DNA of 64,000 bases from Thioalkalivibrio sp. ALJ21 (lineage in GTDB: Bacteria; Pseudomonadota; Gammaproteobacteria; Ectothiorhodospirales; Ectothiorhodospiraceae), in assembly GCF_000378605.1 (NCBI RefSeq), contig NZ_KB905155.1, positions 1,178,001-1,242,000 of the forward strand, given 5' to 3'. A program made the position numbers and the translations under genes. Positions 52,993-62,702 of this stretch are shown piece by piece; the first letter of the stretch is position 1; each line of letters begins with the position of its first letter. The notes under the pieces are model-generated. The model had not been told where the DNA came from, did no database searches, and saw nothing but the letters and a program-made list of their open reading frames with translations.

Positions 52993-54084
52993 TCAATTGT
53001 TCTGGATGACGATGTTGGGGAATTTGCTGCTGTAGTCCTTCGCCTGTTCCGCGAGCTTGGCACCGGTGCGGCGGGCGATCTCGCGGTAGATCTCGGCGAT
53101 GCGGCCGTCCGGATCGGCGATCACCGTCGGTTCACCGCCATCGGCCTGCTCGCGAATGCGGATATCCAGCGGCAGCGCGCCCAGCATGTCCACTCCATAT
53201 TCCTCGGCCATGCTCTCGGCACCGCCCTGGCCGAAGATGTGCTCCTCGTGGCCACAGTTCGAGCAGATATGAATGCTCATGTTCTCGATGATGCCCAGTA
53301 CCGGCACCTCGACCTTCTCGAACATGCGCAGGCCCTTGCGCGCATCCAGAAGTGCGATGTCCTGCGGGGTGGTGACGATCACCGCGCCCGAGACCGGGAT
53401 CTTCTGCGACAGGGTCAGCTGGATGTCGCCGGTACCCGGCGGCAGGTCGATCACCAGGTAGTCAAGGTCCTTCCAGTTGGTCTCGTTCAGCAGCTGCTCC
53501 AGCGCCTGGGTAACCATCGGGCCACGCCAGATCATCGGCGTGTCCTCATCGATCAGGAACCCGATGGACATCGCCTGCACGCCGTGGCGCTCCAGCGGTT
53601 CCATGGACTTGCCGTCTTTTGACTCCGGGCGGTCCTTGATGCCCAGCATGCGCGGCTGGCTGGGGCCATAGATGTCCGCATCCAGAATGCCGACCTGCGC
53701 GCCTTCGGCCGCCAGGCCCAGCGCCAGGTTGACCGCGGTGGTGGACTTGCCCACCCCGCCCTTGCCAGAGGCCACGGCGATGATGTTCTTGATGCCGGGC
53801 ATCGGCTTCAGGCTTTTCTGCACCGCGTGGGCGGTCACCTTGGTGGTGATCGTCACCTCGGAGGACTCCAGCCCGGCCACGCCGGCCAGCGCCCCCTGAA
53901 TCGCGGCGCGCAGCTCGTCGTGATAGCCGCTCGCGGAGTACCCCATCTCAAGAGTGATGGCCGCCCGTGCGCCCTCCACACGGATGTCCTTGACCGCACC
54001 GGCGGCCACCAAGTCCTGCTCCAGGTACTTGTCCTGAACGGTCTTCAGGGCGTTTTCGATCTGCTCGCGTGAGAGTTCGGCCAT
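52993..54084 (-). CDS. mrp: Iron-sulfur cluster carrier protein (Mrp/ApbC, P-loop ATPase)
   Basis: A 363-aa ATPase that carries [4Fe-4S] clusters to apoproteins. An N-terminal MIP18/DUF59 domain (about 1-85) precedes the deviant Walker A GKGGVGKST (about 107-115), Walker B LDYLVIDLPPGTGDIQLTL (about 205) and the C-x-x-C cluster ligands in ICSNCGH near residue 270. The start is the ATG at 54084, which begins MAELSREQIENAL; an upstream frame to 54183 is rejected. It is divergent from metG across the 462-bp AT-rich gap, a gene pair common in gammaproteobacteria. Confidence 0.97.
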   Translation of the reverse strand: MAELSREQIENALKTVQDKYLEQDLVAAGAVKDIRVEGARAAITLEMGYSASGYHDELRAAIQGALAGVAGLESSEVTITTKVTAHAVQKSLKPMPGIKNIIAVASGKGGVGKSTTAVNLALGLAAEGAQVGILDADIYGPSQPRMLGIKDRPESKDGKSMEPLERHGVQAMSIGFLIDEDTPMIWRGPMVTQALEQLLNETNWKDLDYLVIDLPPGTGDIQLTLSQKIPVSGAVIVTTPQDIALLDARKGLRMFEKVEVPVLGIIENMSIHICSNCGHEEHIFGQGGAESMAEEYGVDMLGALPLDIRIREQADGGEPTVIADPDGRIAEIYREIARRTGAKLAEQAKDYSSKFPNIVIQNN

Positions 54085-54546
54085 GGCGTTCGTTCCATCC
54101 GGCAGTTGGGAGTAATCGCGCGATTCTACTGGGCCGTCATCAGCACGCCAATGGCACCACCACTCGCCAGTCCTTTGCCCCATGCCACAAGTGGGGTCCT
54201 GAATGATCTGTCAACCCCTATCAGGGAGTTTTATACACATGAGTTTCCACTGCCCCTGAAAACGCCCCAGATAGCAGCCAAAACACCGAAAGCACTACAC
54301 AAAGAACCCTTATCTTTTTGTTTTTTATTAATAAAAACAAATTGAACGTTTTTTGACCAATCTGTACAAGGCCCTTGCGTGACAAGGCCTGACGATGAAT
54401 TCCACTGGGTTGCCCACAGAGTTATCCACAGCTTCTGTGGAAAAGCCCGTGACGGACTTTTCCACGCCTCGACAACCCGGCTGGCAGCCCCGACAATAGC
54501 GCCCCTGCATGCCACCGCCCGCCGCTACCGACGCACGAGTCCGACG
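54085..54546. other. 462-bp gene-free gap: AT-rich run with DnaA-box-like 9-mers; candidate origin-like site
   Basis: No gene is seen between mrp and metG. An AT-rich run (about 54309-54357) is followed by a cluster of DnaA-box-like 9-mers: TTATCCACA (54422-54430), TTTTCCACA on the minus strand (54436-54444) and TTTTCCACG (54458-54466, one mismatch). A further TTATACACA lies at 54231-54239. The central pair is arranged head to head as TCCACAG-CTT-CTGTGGA (54425-54441). This lies where all genes switch from minus (to its left, from 41.1 kb) to plus (to its right). An oriC, a DnaA-binding control site, or just the promoter region of metG are all possible; the first needs proof. Confidence 0.5.
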
Positions 54547-56583
54547 ATGACTGACACGCCGCGCAAGATCCTGGTCACCAGCGCCCTGCCCTACGCCAAC
54601 GGGCCGATCCATCTGGGGCACCTGGTCGAGTACATCCAGACCGATATCTGGGTGCGCTTCCAGCGTGCGCGCGGCCACGAGGTGATCTACGTCTGCGCGG
54701 ATGACGCCCACGGCACGCCGATCATGCTGAAGGCCCGCGCCGAGGGCATCGAACCCGAAGAGTTGATCACGCGCGTACGCCAGGAGCACGAGGCCGACTT
54801 CAGCGAGTTCCTGGTGGATTTCGACCACTACCACTCGACCCACTCGGACGAAAACCGCGAACTGGCCGCCCACATCTACACCGCGCTGCGCGACGCCGGG
54901 CACATCGAGACGCGCACCATCGACCAGGCCTACGACCCCGAGGCCGGGATGTTCCTGCCCGACCGCTTCATCAAGGGCACCTGCCCCAACTGCGGCGCCG
55001 AGGAGCAGTACGGCGATTCCTGCGAGGCCTGCGGAGCCACCTACAGCCCGCTGGACCTGAAAGACCCGGTTTCCGCGATCACCGGCGCCCGTCCCGAGTC
55101 GCGCCAGTCCGAGCACTACTTCTTCAAACTCGGCGACTTCGAGGCCTTCCTGCGCGAATGGACCGGCTCCGGCCGCCTGCAGGACGCGATCCGCAACAAG
55201 CTCGACGAGTGGTTCGATGCGGGCCTGACCGACTGGGACATCTCGCGCGATGCCCCCTACTTCGGCTTCGAGATCCCCGACGCCCCGGGCAAGTACTTCT
55301 ACGTCTGGCTGGACGCGCCGATCGGCTACATGGCGAGCTTTCGCGCCTACGCCGAGAAGCAGGGCCTGAACTTTGATGCCTGGTGGGGCGCGGATTCCGA
55401 TGCCGAGCTGTATCACTTCATCGGCAAGGACATCGCGTACTTCCATACGCTGTTCTGGCCGGCGATGCTGCACGGCGCGGGCTTTCGCACGCCCAGCGCG
55501 GTGTTCTGCCACGGCTTCCTGACCGTCAACGGGCAGAAGATGTCCAAATCGCGCGGGACCTTCATCCGCGCGCGCGACTACCTGGACCACCTGAACCCCG
55601 AATCCCTGCGCTACTACCTCGCCGCCAAGCTGGGTGCCGGGGTCGACGACCTCGACCTCAACCTGGACGACTTCGTCCAGCGTGTGAACTCCGATCTGGT
55701 CGGCAAGCTGGTCAACATCGCCAGCCGCTGCGCCGGCTTCATTACCAAGCGCTCGAACGGCGAGCTGGCGGCCGAGCTGCCACGTCCGGACCTGCACGAG
55801 GCCTTCGTCGCCGAGGGCGACGCCATCGCGGCCGCGTTCGAGAACCGCGAATACGCCCAGGCCATCCGCCGCATCATGGCGCTGGCCGACCAGGCCAATC
55901 AGTACATCGACGAGGCCCAGCCCTGGGTGCTGGCGAAGCAGGAAGGCCGCGAGGCCGAGGTCCAGGCCATCTCCACCCAGGGCCTGGACCTGTTCCGCAT
56001 CCTGATTGTCTACCTCGCCCCGGTGCTGCCGCGACTGGCGGCCGACGCCGCGGCCTTCCTCCGGCTGGACAGCCTGGCCTGGGACACGCGTGAGCCGCTG
56101 GTCGGGCGCTCGATCGAGAAGTTCAAGCCGCTGATGACCCGCATCGAAGGCGAGACCGCCGACAAGCTGCTGGAGGCCTCGAAGGCGACCCTGGCCGCGA
56201 CCGAACCCGCGACCACTCCCAACACCGACTCGGAGCCCGACGTGGACCCCATCGCCGAGACCATCGACTTCGACACCTTCGCGAAGGTCGACCTGCGCAT
56301 CGCGCGCATCACCAGTGCCGAGCACGTGGAAGGCGCGGACAAGCTGCTGAAGCTGACGCTGGATATCGGCTCGGGGACGCGCCAGGTGTTTGCCGGCATC
56401 AAGTCGGCCTACGCCCCGGAGGACCTGGTGGGCCGGCACACCGTAATGGTGGCCAACCTCGCGCCGCGCAAGATGCGCTTTGGCGTATCCGAAGGCATGG
56501 TCCTGGCGGCCGGCCCCGGCGGCTCGGAACTGTACATCCTGAACCCGGACGACGGCGCCCGGCCCGGGATGCGGGTCAAATAG
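54547..56583 (+). CDS. metG: Methionyl-tRNA synthetase
   Basis: A 678-aa class I synthetase. HIGH-type motif [11 protein letters not shown] (about 19-29), zinc knuckle [18 protein letters not shown] (about 141-158, C-x2-C...C-x2-C type), KMSKS at about 332-336 (QKMSKSRGT), an anticodon-binding domain and a C-terminal EMAP/tRNA-binding domain ([26 protein letters not shown], about 575-678), which makes the enzyme dimeric. The ATG at 54547 is the start of conserved sequence. It begins the plus-strand block. Confidence 0.98.
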   Translation: MTDTPRKILVTSALPYANGPIHLGHLVEYIQTDIWVRFQRARGHEVIYVCADDAHGTPIMLKARAEGIEPEELITRVRQEHEADFSEFLVDFDHYHSTHSDENRELAAHIYTALRDAGHIETRTIDQAYDPEAGMFLPDRFIKGTCPNCGAEEQYGDSCEACGATYSPLDLKDPVSAITGARPESRQSEHYFFKLGDFEAFLREWTGSGRLQDAIRNKLDEWFDAGLTDWDISRDAPYFGFEIPDAPGKYFYVWLDAPIGYMASFRAYAEKQGLNFDAWWGADSDAELYHFIGKDIAYFHTLFWPAMLHGAGFRTPSAVFCHGFLTVNGQKMSKSRGTFIRARDYLDHLNPESLRYYLAAKLGAGVDDLDLNLDDFVQRVNSDLVGKLVNIASRCAGFITKRSNGELAAELPRPDLHEAFVAEGDAIAAAFENREYAQAIRRIMALADQANQYIDEAQPWVLAKQEGREAEVQAISTQGLDLFRILIVYLAPVLPRLAADAAAFLRLDSLAWDTREPLVGRSIEKFKPLMTRIEGETADKLLEASKATLAATEPATTPNTDSEPDVDPIAETIDFDTFAKVDLRIARITSAEHVEGADKLLKLTLDIGSGTRQVFAGIKSAYAPEDLVGRHTVMVANLAPRKMRFGVSEGMVLAAGPGGSELYILNPDDGARPGMRVK

Positions 56584-56652
56584 GCCGCCTGCGTCATGGA
56601 TTTGCACCCACGGCTCGCGTAAGCTGCCGCTCTTTTGCCGATACCCGGACGC

Positions 56653-57273
56653 ATGGACCAAAGCCCCGAATTCCTGGCGCAGGTACGCCTGCTGGCCGAA
56701 GCAGGCCGTGATCTCTCGGCGCGCGGCTGGCTGCCCGCGCGCACCGGCCACTTCTCCGCGCGCCTGGACGACCGGCATATCGCCGTCACGGCACCCAATC
56801 GCGAGAAGAGCTTCCTCGACCGCCACGACTTTCTGGTGGTCGATCTCGACGGCCACGTGGTCGCCGGCAGCGAAGAGCCGGCGCCAGAGACCTTCCTCCA
56901 CATCATCATGTACCGCCACGATGCCCAGCTGGGCGCGGTGCTGCATACGCACTCGGTACATGCGACCGTCCTGTCGCGCCAGTTTCCCGGTGCCCTGCGC
57001 CTGCGCGACTACGAGGTCCTGCGGGAACTGCCCGGCGTGGACAATCCCGCGCGGGGCCTGGACCTTCCCGTGTTCGCGAACGAACCCGACGTGCAACAGC
57101 TGGCCGCGCGGGTCGACGCCGCCATGAGCCGCGAGCCGAACCTCGCCGGGTTCCTGATCGGCGGCCATGGCCTCTATACCTGGGGCGCGAGCGTGGAACT
57201 GGCGCTGCACCGGGTCGAGGCCTTCGAATTCATGTTCCAGTGCGAGACGCTTGCACACCAGATGAGCCGATGA
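56653..57273 (+). CDS. mtnB: Methylthioribulose-1-phosphate dehydratase
   Basis: A 206-aa class II aldolase-fold zinc enzyme of the methionine salvage pathway. Zinc ligands are in GAVLHTHSVHATVLSR (about 96-111) and the C-terminal FLIGGHGLYTWG (about 172-183). The N-terminus ARTGHFSARLDDRHIAVTAPN is characteristic. The start ATG at 56653 gives family length. It overlaps the next gene by 4 bp (ATGA at 57270-57273). No mtnA, mtnD or mtnK is in the window. Confidence 0.93.
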   Translation: MDQSPEFLAQVRLLAEAGRDLSARGWLPARTGHFSARLDDRHIAVTAPNREKSFLDRHDFLVVDLDGHVVAGSEEPAPETFLHIIMYRHDAQLGAVLHTHSVHATVLSRQFPGALRLRDYEVLRELPGVDNPARGLDLPVFANEPDVQQLAARVDAAMSREPNLAGFLIGGHGLYTWGASVELALHRVEAFEFMFQCETLAHQMSR

Positions 57274-57965
57274 ACATGTCACCGAATCCCGCGCCCCAGG
57301 CCCTGATCCTCGCGTTTGAAGGGGTCCTGGCACCACCCGGCGTGCTGCGCGACACACTTGAGCCCTATTCGCTGGAGGCCTTGCCGGGCTTTCTCGAGCG
57401 CCACGCGGAGAGCACGGCGGTGCAGCGAGTGCTCGCGGATATCCTCGCCTATTCCGGGCGCGAGCTGGATGTCGACGGACTGCTCGCGCAGATCCGCGCC
57501 TGGATTCGTGGCGGACAGGACATCACACCCCTGCGTCAGCTGCAGGGCCTGATCTGGGCCGACGCCCTGGAGGCCTCGATGCTGCGCCCGGAGCTGTCGG
57601 ACGACACGGCCCGCGCCCTGATGGCGCTGGACGATGCCGGCGTGGCCCTGTACAGCTTTGGTGCGAGCCCGGCCCCGGTCCAGCGCGACTGGCTGCGTCA
57701 CGGCCCGTATCCGGAGGTGGAGCAGCGTCTGACCGGGCTGTTCGACACCCGCATCGGCGGGCGGCGCGATGCCGGCAGCTACCGCCGTCTGGCGGACGAA
57801 ATCGGCATCGCCCCGGAGGCAATCATGCTGCTGTCGGTACGCGGCGAGGAGCTGGATGCAGCACACCAGGCCTGGCTGCAGACCGCTCGCCCCTTCGACG
57901 ACTCGGCCGCTGCCGACCAACACGCGCTGCGCAGTCTGGACTCGCTCGTCCCGGCAGGCGACTAG
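57270..57965 (+). CDS. Enolase-phosphatase E1 (MtnC)-like protein lacking catalytic aspartates
   Basis: A 231-aa HAD-type protein aligned with MtnC along its length. Canonical MtnC has D-x-E-G-T at the nucleophile site; here the equivalent segment reads LILAFEGVL with Ala15 for the nucleophilic Asp and Glu17 retained. The motif near the end, usually LSD in front of ELDAA, reads LLSVRGEELDAA, with Val190 where Asp is expected. The intervening pattern (LFDTRIGGRRDAGSYRRLADEIG) is MtnC-like. It overlaps mtnB by 4 bp. Either it is catalytically inactive, works differently, or has changed substrate; acireductone dioxygenase is not adjacent. Confidence 0.75.
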   Translation: MNMSPNPAPQALILAFEGVLAPPGVLRDTLEPYSLEALPGFLERHAESTAVQRVLADILAYSGRELDVDGLLAQIRAWIRGGQDITPLRQLQGLIWADALEASMLRPELSDDTARALMALDDAGVALYSFGASPAPVQRDWLRHGPYPEVEQRLTGLFDTRIGGRRDAGSYRRLADEIGIAPEAIMLLSVRGEELDAAHQAWLQTARPFDDSAAADQHALRSLDSLVPAGD

Positions 57966-58026
57966 ACTCTATCCTGCTGGGGCAAGCCTGTCCGCGAATG
58001 CCGCCCGCCAAGGTCCGACAACCGCA

Positions 58027-58054
58027 GGGGCTTCGCGGGCAAGCCCGCTCCCAC
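58027..58054. repeat. REP-like palindromic element
   Basis: GGGGCTTCGCGGGCAAGCCCGCTCCCAC is a second copy of the REP-like sequence at 26879. The stem GCGGGC (58035-58040) and GCCCGC (58043-58048) has an AA loop. It lies between mtnC and rnfA. The preceding stretch holds a weaker similar palindrome. Confidence 0.7.
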
Positions 58055-58077
58055 GCAAAACCAGCGCCCCGGAAGGG

Positions 58078-58108
58078 TTGAGTCGGGATAAGCAGTCCCT
58101 GATACTAT
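58078..58108 (+). promoter_or_regulatory. Possible promoter of the rnf operon (extended -10)
   Basis: TACTAT (58103-58108), preceded by TGA as an extended -10, and TTGAGT (58078-58083) are 19 bp apart. The rnfA GTG start is 28 bp downstream. No dedicated regulator site is obvious. Confidence 0.35.
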
Positions 58109-58136
58109 TTTGTTGACCTGACGACTCGGAATTAAC

Positions 58137-58715
58137 GTGGAATACGTCCTGATCCTCATCAGTACGATCCTCGTGAACAACTTCGTACTGGTGAAGTTTC
58201 TGGGCCTGTGCCCGTTCATGGGGGTCTCGCGCAAGGTCGAGACGGCCACCGGCATGGGCCTGGCCACGACTTTCGTGCTGACGTTGTCCGCGGTCAGTTC
58301 CTATGTGATCAACGAATACCTGCTGACCCCGTTGGGACTCGAATACCTGCGCACGATCGCGTTCATCCTGGTGATCGCCGCGGTGGTTCAGTTCACCGAG
58401 CTGGTCGTGCGCAAGACCAGCCCGCTGCTGTACAACGTGCTGGGCATCTTCCTGCCTCTGATCACCACCAACTGCGCGGTGCTGGGCGTGGCCCTGCTCA
58501 ACGTCCAGGAGGCGCACAACTTCGTCGAATCCGCGCTCTACGGCTTTGGCGCCGCGGTCGGCTTCTCCCTGGTGCTGATCCTGTTCTCCGCCATTCGCGA
58601 ACGCATCGCGGTGGCCGATGTGCCCGTGGTCTTTCGCGGCAGCGCGGTGGCCATGGTCACCGCGGGTCTGATGTCGCTGGCGTTCATGGGCTTCTCCGGG
58701 CTGGTGCGGCTGTGA
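58137..58715 (+). CDS. rnfA: Electron transport complex subunit RnfA (RsxA)
   Basis: A 192-aa membrane subunit with six helices, homologous to NqrE. The N-terminus [31 protein letters not shown] is the family signature and [15 protein letters not shown] (about 108-125) another. The Rnf complex couples electron flow between NADH and ferredoxin to ion movement. The start is GTG at 58137. A GTGA overlap with rnfB (58712-58715) confirms the operon order. Confidence 0.97.
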   Translation: MEYVLILISTILVNNFVLVKFLGLCPFMGVSRKVETATGMGLATTFVLTLSAVSSYVINEYLLTPLGLEYLRTIAFILVIAAVVQFTELVVRKTSPLLYNVLGIFLPLITTNCAVLGVALLNVQEAHNFVESALYGFGAAVGFSLVLILFSAIRERIAVADVPVVFRGSAVAMVTAGLMSLAFMGFSGLVRL

Positions 58716-59296
58716 GTGTCGTCTACGCCATCCTCGCGATCGGCGGTCTGGCCGCCGCGTTCGGACTGATCCTCGGCTTTGCCGCCCAGCGCTTTCGCGT
58801 CGAACAGGACCCGGTCGTGGACCAGATCGACGCCCTGCTGCCGCAAACCCAGTGCGGACAATGCTCCTACCCCGGCTGCCGCCCCTATGCCGAGGCGATC
58901 GCCGCGGGCGAGGCCGACATCAACCGCTGCCCCCCCGGTGGCCAGGCCACGGTTCAGGCGCTGGCGGACCTGCTGGACCGCGAGCCGACTCCGCTGGAGG
59001 AAGAGGAACAGGAAAAGGCCGTCGCGGTGATCGACGAGAACATCTGCATCGGCTGCACCCTGTGCATCCAGGCCTGCCCGGTGGACGCGATCCTGGGCGC
59101 GGCCAAGCAGATGCACACCGTGATCGAGGAAGAGTGCACCGGCTGCGAACTGTGCATCGAGCCCTGCCCGGTCGACTGCATCGACATGGTGCCGATCCAG
59201 ACCGACATCACCGAATGGCGCTGGGCGGAGCCCGAGCCCTCGCCCATCGAGCGGCCCATACACGCGATTGCGGACGTCTCGCGCGGCGGGCACTAA
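58712..59296 (+). CDS. rnfB: Electron transport complex subunit RnfB (iron-sulfur)
   Basis: A 194-aa protein with one N-terminal helix (about 4-24), a first four-Cys cluster ([19 protein letters not shown] ... INRCPPGG, about 46-72) and two [4Fe-4S] ferredoxin motifs ([16 protein letters not shown] at about 111-126 and [16 protein letters not shown] at about 141-156). It carries electrons from the cytoplasmic side. The start is GTG, overlapping rnfA. It follows the family closely; no unusual insertion. Confidence 0.96.
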   Translation: MSVVYAILAIGGLAAAFGLILGFAAQRFRVEQDPVVDQIDALLPQTQCGQCSYPGCRPYAEAIAAGEADINRCPPGGQATVQALADLLDREPTPLEEEEQEKAVAVIDENICIGCTLCIQACPVDAILGAAKQMHTVIEEECTGCELCIEPCPVDCIDMVPIQTDITEWRWAEPEPSPIERPIHAIADVSRGGH

Positions 59297-59328
59297 GCCC
59301 CGCACCCGCGAAACGTTAGAATACGCCG

Positions 59329-60954
59329 ATGCAGCTGCACCGCTTCCATGGAGGCCTGAAACTGGCCGACGAGACCGAGGCCAGTACCGCCGATCCGGTG
59401 CTGGTGATGGGCGTGCCTGCAAAACTGACGGTGCCGCTCGGCCAGCATATCGGCGAGGCGACCGAGGCCTGTGTCCAGGTCGGCGATCACGTCACCAAGG
59501 GCCAGCGCATTGGCCAGTCCAAGGGCTACATCGCGGCGCACGTGCACGCGCCCACCTCCGGGAAGGTGGTCGATATCGACCTGTACCCGGTCCCCCACCC
59601 CTCGGGCCTCAATGCCCCCTGCGTGGTAATCGAGCCCGATGGGCACGACGAATGGGGCGATGCCCGCATGGAACCCTGGCTGGACTGGGATACCCGCGAT
59701 CTGCGCGCGCTGCGCCAGCGCCTGCGCGCCGGGGGCATCGTCGGGCTGGGTGGCGCGGCCTTCCCCACCGCGGTCAAGCTTAACCCGCGCGCCGGTCAGC
59801 GCATCCACACACTGATCGTCAACGGGGCGGAATGCGAGCCCTACATCAGCGCCGACGACATGCTGCTGCGCACCGCCCCCGAGGCGGTATTCGAAGGGAT
59901 TCGCATCACCGCCCGCCTGCTGGGCGTGGAACGCGTGCTGTTCGCGGTCGAGGACAACATGCCGGAGGCGATGCGCTCGCTGACCGAGACCCTGCCGACC
60001 GAGCTGCGCGACCTGATCGAGCTGGTATCGGTCCCCTCGATCTATCCCACCGGGGGCGAACGCCAGCTGATCAAGGTACTGACCGGCCAGGAGGTCCCGA
60101 GCGGCGGCCTGCCCGCAGATCTCGGGATGGTTTGCCACAACCCGGGCACCTTCAAGGCGATCTGCGACACGGTGATCCAGGGCCGCCCGCTGCTGTCGCG
60201 CATCGTCACGGTCACCGGCCCCGGCGTGAAACACCCGCGCAACGTGGAGGCTCTGCTTGGCACCCCGTTCGCCGACGTGATCGAGGCGGCCGGCGGCTAT
60301 GCCGAAGGCGTCGACCGGCTGGTGATGGGCGGCCCGATGATGGGCTTCGCGGTCCATGACGACTCCATCCCGGTGATCAAGGCCACCAACTGCCTGCTCG
60401 CCACACGTCCCCAGGACACGCCCGCACCCGGCCCGGTCATGCCCTGCATCCGCTGCGCCGAGTGCGCGGCCGTCTGCCCGGCCCAGTTGCTGCCGCAACA
60501 GCTGTACTGGCAGGCAAAGGCGAAGGACTTTGACGCGATCCAGGACTACGGGCTGTTCGACTGCATCGAATGCGGCTGCTGCGCCTATGTCTGCCCCAGC
60601 AATATCCCGCTGGTGCAGTACTACCGCTATGCCAAGAACGAGATCTGGGCGCGCGAGAAGGAACGCCACAAGTCGGACATCGCGCGCGAGCGTTACGAGT
60701 TCCGCCAGGAGCGCATCGAGCGCGAGGAGCGCGAGAAGGCCGAGCGCCTGGCGAAGAAGAAGGCCGCGCTAAAGAACAAGGAAGCCGACGGCGACAAGCA
60801 GGCCGCGATCCAGGCGGCACTGGAACGCGCGCAGAAGAAAAAGGCCGCCCGTGCGGAGGAGTCCGCGAAGGACAGCGATCAGGCGTCCGGCTCGGAGACG
60901 ACCGGCGAGGAAACCTCCACGACAGACAACACCCGGGACGGGGACGGCCGCTGA
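59329..60954 (+). CDS. rnfC: Electron transport complex subunit RnfC (NADH/FMN/Fe-S)
   Basis: A 541-aa peripheral subunit. The N-terminal lipoyl-like domain (about 1-100), the NADH/FMN part (GIVGLGGAAFPTAVKL, about 138-155; NGAECEPYISADD, about 165-180) and two [4Fe-4S] motifs CIRCAECAAVCP (about 372-383) and CIECGCCAYVCP (about 411-422) are all present. The C-terminal 100 residues (EKERHKSDIARERYEFRQ ... EEREKAERLAKKKAALKNKEADG) are a charged coiled coil, as in proteobacterial RnfC. It starts 32 bp after rnfB and overlaps rnfD by one base. Confidence 0.97.
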   Translation: MQLHRFHGGLKLADETEASTADPVLVMGVPAKLTVPLGQHIGEATEACVQVGDHVTKGQRIGQSKGYIAAHVHAPTSGKVVDIDLYPVPHPSGLNAPCVVIEPDGHDEWGDARMEPWLDWDTRDLRALRQRLRAGGIVGLGGAAFPTAVKLNPRAGQRIHTLIVNGAECEPYISADDMLLRTAPEAVFEGIRITARLLGVERVLFAVEDNMPEAMRSLTETLPTELRDLIELVSVPSIYPTGGERQLIKVLTGQEVPSGGLPADLGMVCHNPGTFKAICDTVIQGRPLLSRIVTVTGPGVKHPRNVEALLGTPFADVIEAAGGYAEGVDRLVMGGPMMGFAVHDDSIPVIKATNCLLATRPQDTPAPGPVMPCIRCAECAAVCPAQLLPQQLYWQAKAKDFDAIQDYGLFDCIECGCCAYVCPSNIPLVQYYRYAKNEIWAREKERHKSDIARERYEFRQERIEREEREKAERLAKKKAALKNKEADGDKQAAIQAALERAQKKKAARAEESAKDSDQASGSETTGEETSTTDNTRDGDGR

Positions 60955-62015
60955 TGCGTTTTCGCACGCAATCCTCCCCCCATGTGATCCCCGCGCACTC
61001 CGTAGGCGGCGTCATGCAGCAGGTGCTGATGGCACTGGTGCCCGGCACCCTGGCGATGACCTGGTTCTTCGGCTGGGGCGTGCTGGTCAACGTGCTGCTG
61101 GGCGTGCTGTTCGCGGTGGCCTTCGAGGCGGCGATGGTCGCCGCGCGCAAGCGGCCCGTCATGGCAACACTGGCGGACAACTCCGCGATCGTCACCGGCT
61201 GGCTGTTCGCGCTGGCGATCCCGCCACTGGCGCCGTTCTGGGTCACGCTGATCGGCATTGCATTCGCGATCATTGTCGCCAAGCACCTGTACGGCGGGCT
61301 GGGCTACAACCCGTTCAACCCCGCGATGGTCGGCTATGTCGTCGTGCTGGTCTCGTTCCCGCGCGAAATGGCGCTCTGGCCGGCCCCCAGCACGCTGCCG
61401 GAATCCCCGCTGACCCTGCTGCAGACCCTGCAGACCGTCCTGACCGGCAGCCTCCCCGGCGCCCAGGCGTGGGACGCGGTGACCCGCGCCACCCCGCTCG
61501 ACGCGATGCGCGAGGGGCTGGTCTCCGGACGCACGGTCGGCGAGATCACGGCCAGCCCGCTGTTCGGCAGCTTCACCGAGACCGGCTGGGAATGGGTCGG
61601 CAACTTCTTCCTGCTCGGCGGGCTGTACCTGCTGTTCCGCCGCATCATCCACTGGCACATCCCCGTGGCGGTCATCCTGGGTGTGGCCATCCCGGCCGGC
61701 TTCTTCTGGCTGCTGGATCCAGATTCGTTCGCCTCGCCCGCCTTCCACGTGTTCTCCGGGGCGGTGATCATCGGGGCCTTCTTTATCGCCACCGATCCGG
61801 TCTCCGCGTCCACCACCCCACTTGGCCGCATCCTCTACGGGGCCGGGATCGGCGTGCTGATCTTTGTAATCCGGACCTGGGGCGGCTATCCAGACGCGGT
61901 GGCCTTCGCCGTGCTGTTGATGAATATGGTCGCCCCGACGCTCGACCACCTGACGCGACCTCGAATCTTCGGGCGCACCCGCGGCGGGCCGCCGCCAGGG
62001 GACGATCGTGCTTGA
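60954..62015 (+). CDS. rnfD: Electron transport complex subunit RnfD
   Basis: A 353-aa membrane subunit with ten helices, homologous to NqrB. The covalent FMN-Thr site is near Thr180 in RATPLDAMREG, and the family signature is GGLGYNPFNPAMVGYVVVLVSFP (about 107-129). The start (TGATG at 60952-60956) overlaps the rnfC stop. C-terminal residues are basic/Gly-rich and cytoplasmic. Confidence 0.96.
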   Translation: MRFRTQSSPHVIPAHSVGGVMQQVLMALVPGTLAMTWFFGWGVLVNVLLGVLFAVAFEAAMVAARKRPVMATLADNSAIVTGWLFALAIPPLAPFWVTLIGIAFAIIVAKHLYGGLGYNPFNPAMVGYVVVLVSFPREMALWPAPSTLPESPLTLLQTLQTVLTGSLPGAQAWDAVTRATPLDAMREGLVSGRTVGEITASPLFGSFTETGWEWVGNFFLLGGLYLLFRRIIHWHIPVAVILGVAIPAGFFWLLDPDSFASPAFHVFSGAVIIGAFFIATDPVSASTTPLGRILYGAGIGVLIFVIRTWGGYPDAVAFAVLLMNMVAPTLDHLTRPRIFGRTRGGPPPGDDRA

Positions 62016-62676
62016 CCTGAAGCCGCGCGACATCCTGATTGCCACCGTCCTGCTGGCCGGATTTGCGGCGGCCGGCGCGGGGCTGGTCGCGCTGGTGCAG
62101 GAAGGCACCGAGGCGCGCATCGCGGACAACCGCATGGAGGTCAACCGCAACCGCATCGCGGAACTTACCGGCGACCTCGATTACGCCAATGACCCGGTGC
62201 ACGACACGGTGGCCCTGAGCGACGAGCGTCTGGGCGGCGACAACCTGCCCGCGTGGTTCGCACGCGACGCAGACGACAATGTCATGGGCATCGTGTTCTC
62301 GGCGGTCGCACGGGACGGCTACAGCGGCAACATCCATCTGCTGATCGGCGTGGACCGCGACGGCGAACTGCTGGGCGTACGCGTCTCCAGCCACCGCGAG
62401 ACGCCGGGGCTGGGCGATGCGATCGAGGCCGAACGCTCCGACTGGATCCACGGCTTCGAGGGCCGTTCCCTGGGCGACCCCTCGCCCGGCGACTGGGCGG
62501 TGCGCCGCGATGGCGGCGTGTTCGACCAGTTCACCGGAGCCACCATTACCCCGCGTGCGGTGGTTCGCGCCGTCCGCCGCACACTGGAATACTTCGACGA
62601 CTACCGCGACGACCTGCTCTCGACCTCGCCGGAGGAAGAGGAAGGCGCGGTGGTCGAACCGATAGGGAACGACTGA
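62008..62676 (+). CDS. rnfG: Electron transport complex subunit RnfG
   Basis: A 222-aa protein with one N-terminal helix (about 7-28) and a periplasmic FMN-binding domain. The covalent flavin Thr is about residue 178 in [16 protein letters not shown]. The [14 protein letters not shown] segment (about 130-143) is conserved. GTG start at 62008 overlaps rnfD by 8 bp. The acidic C-terminus ([12 protein letters not shown]) is not conserved. Confidence 0.94.
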   Translation: MLDLKPRDILIATVLLAGFAAAGAGLVALVQEGTEARIADNRMEVNRNRIAELTGDLDYANDPVHDTVALSDERLGGDNLPAWFARDADDNVMGIVFSAVARDGYSGNIHLLIGVDRDGELLGVRVSSHRETPGLGDAIEAERSDWIHGFEGRSLGDPSPGDWAVRRDGGVFDQFTGATITPRAVVRAVRRTLEYFDDYRDDLLSTSPEEEEGAVVEPIGND

Positions 62677-62702
62677 TCCATGTACTCGGAACAGGACGAC
62701 CG

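Noticed and set aside
54328-57357. 1009-aa minus-strand open frame opposite metG and mtnB
   Set aside because: It is the antisense shadow of metG, mtnB and the start of mtnC; those have clear family motifs, and the antisense product has no motif and repetitive Gly/Val/Leu composition produced by GC-rich codons.
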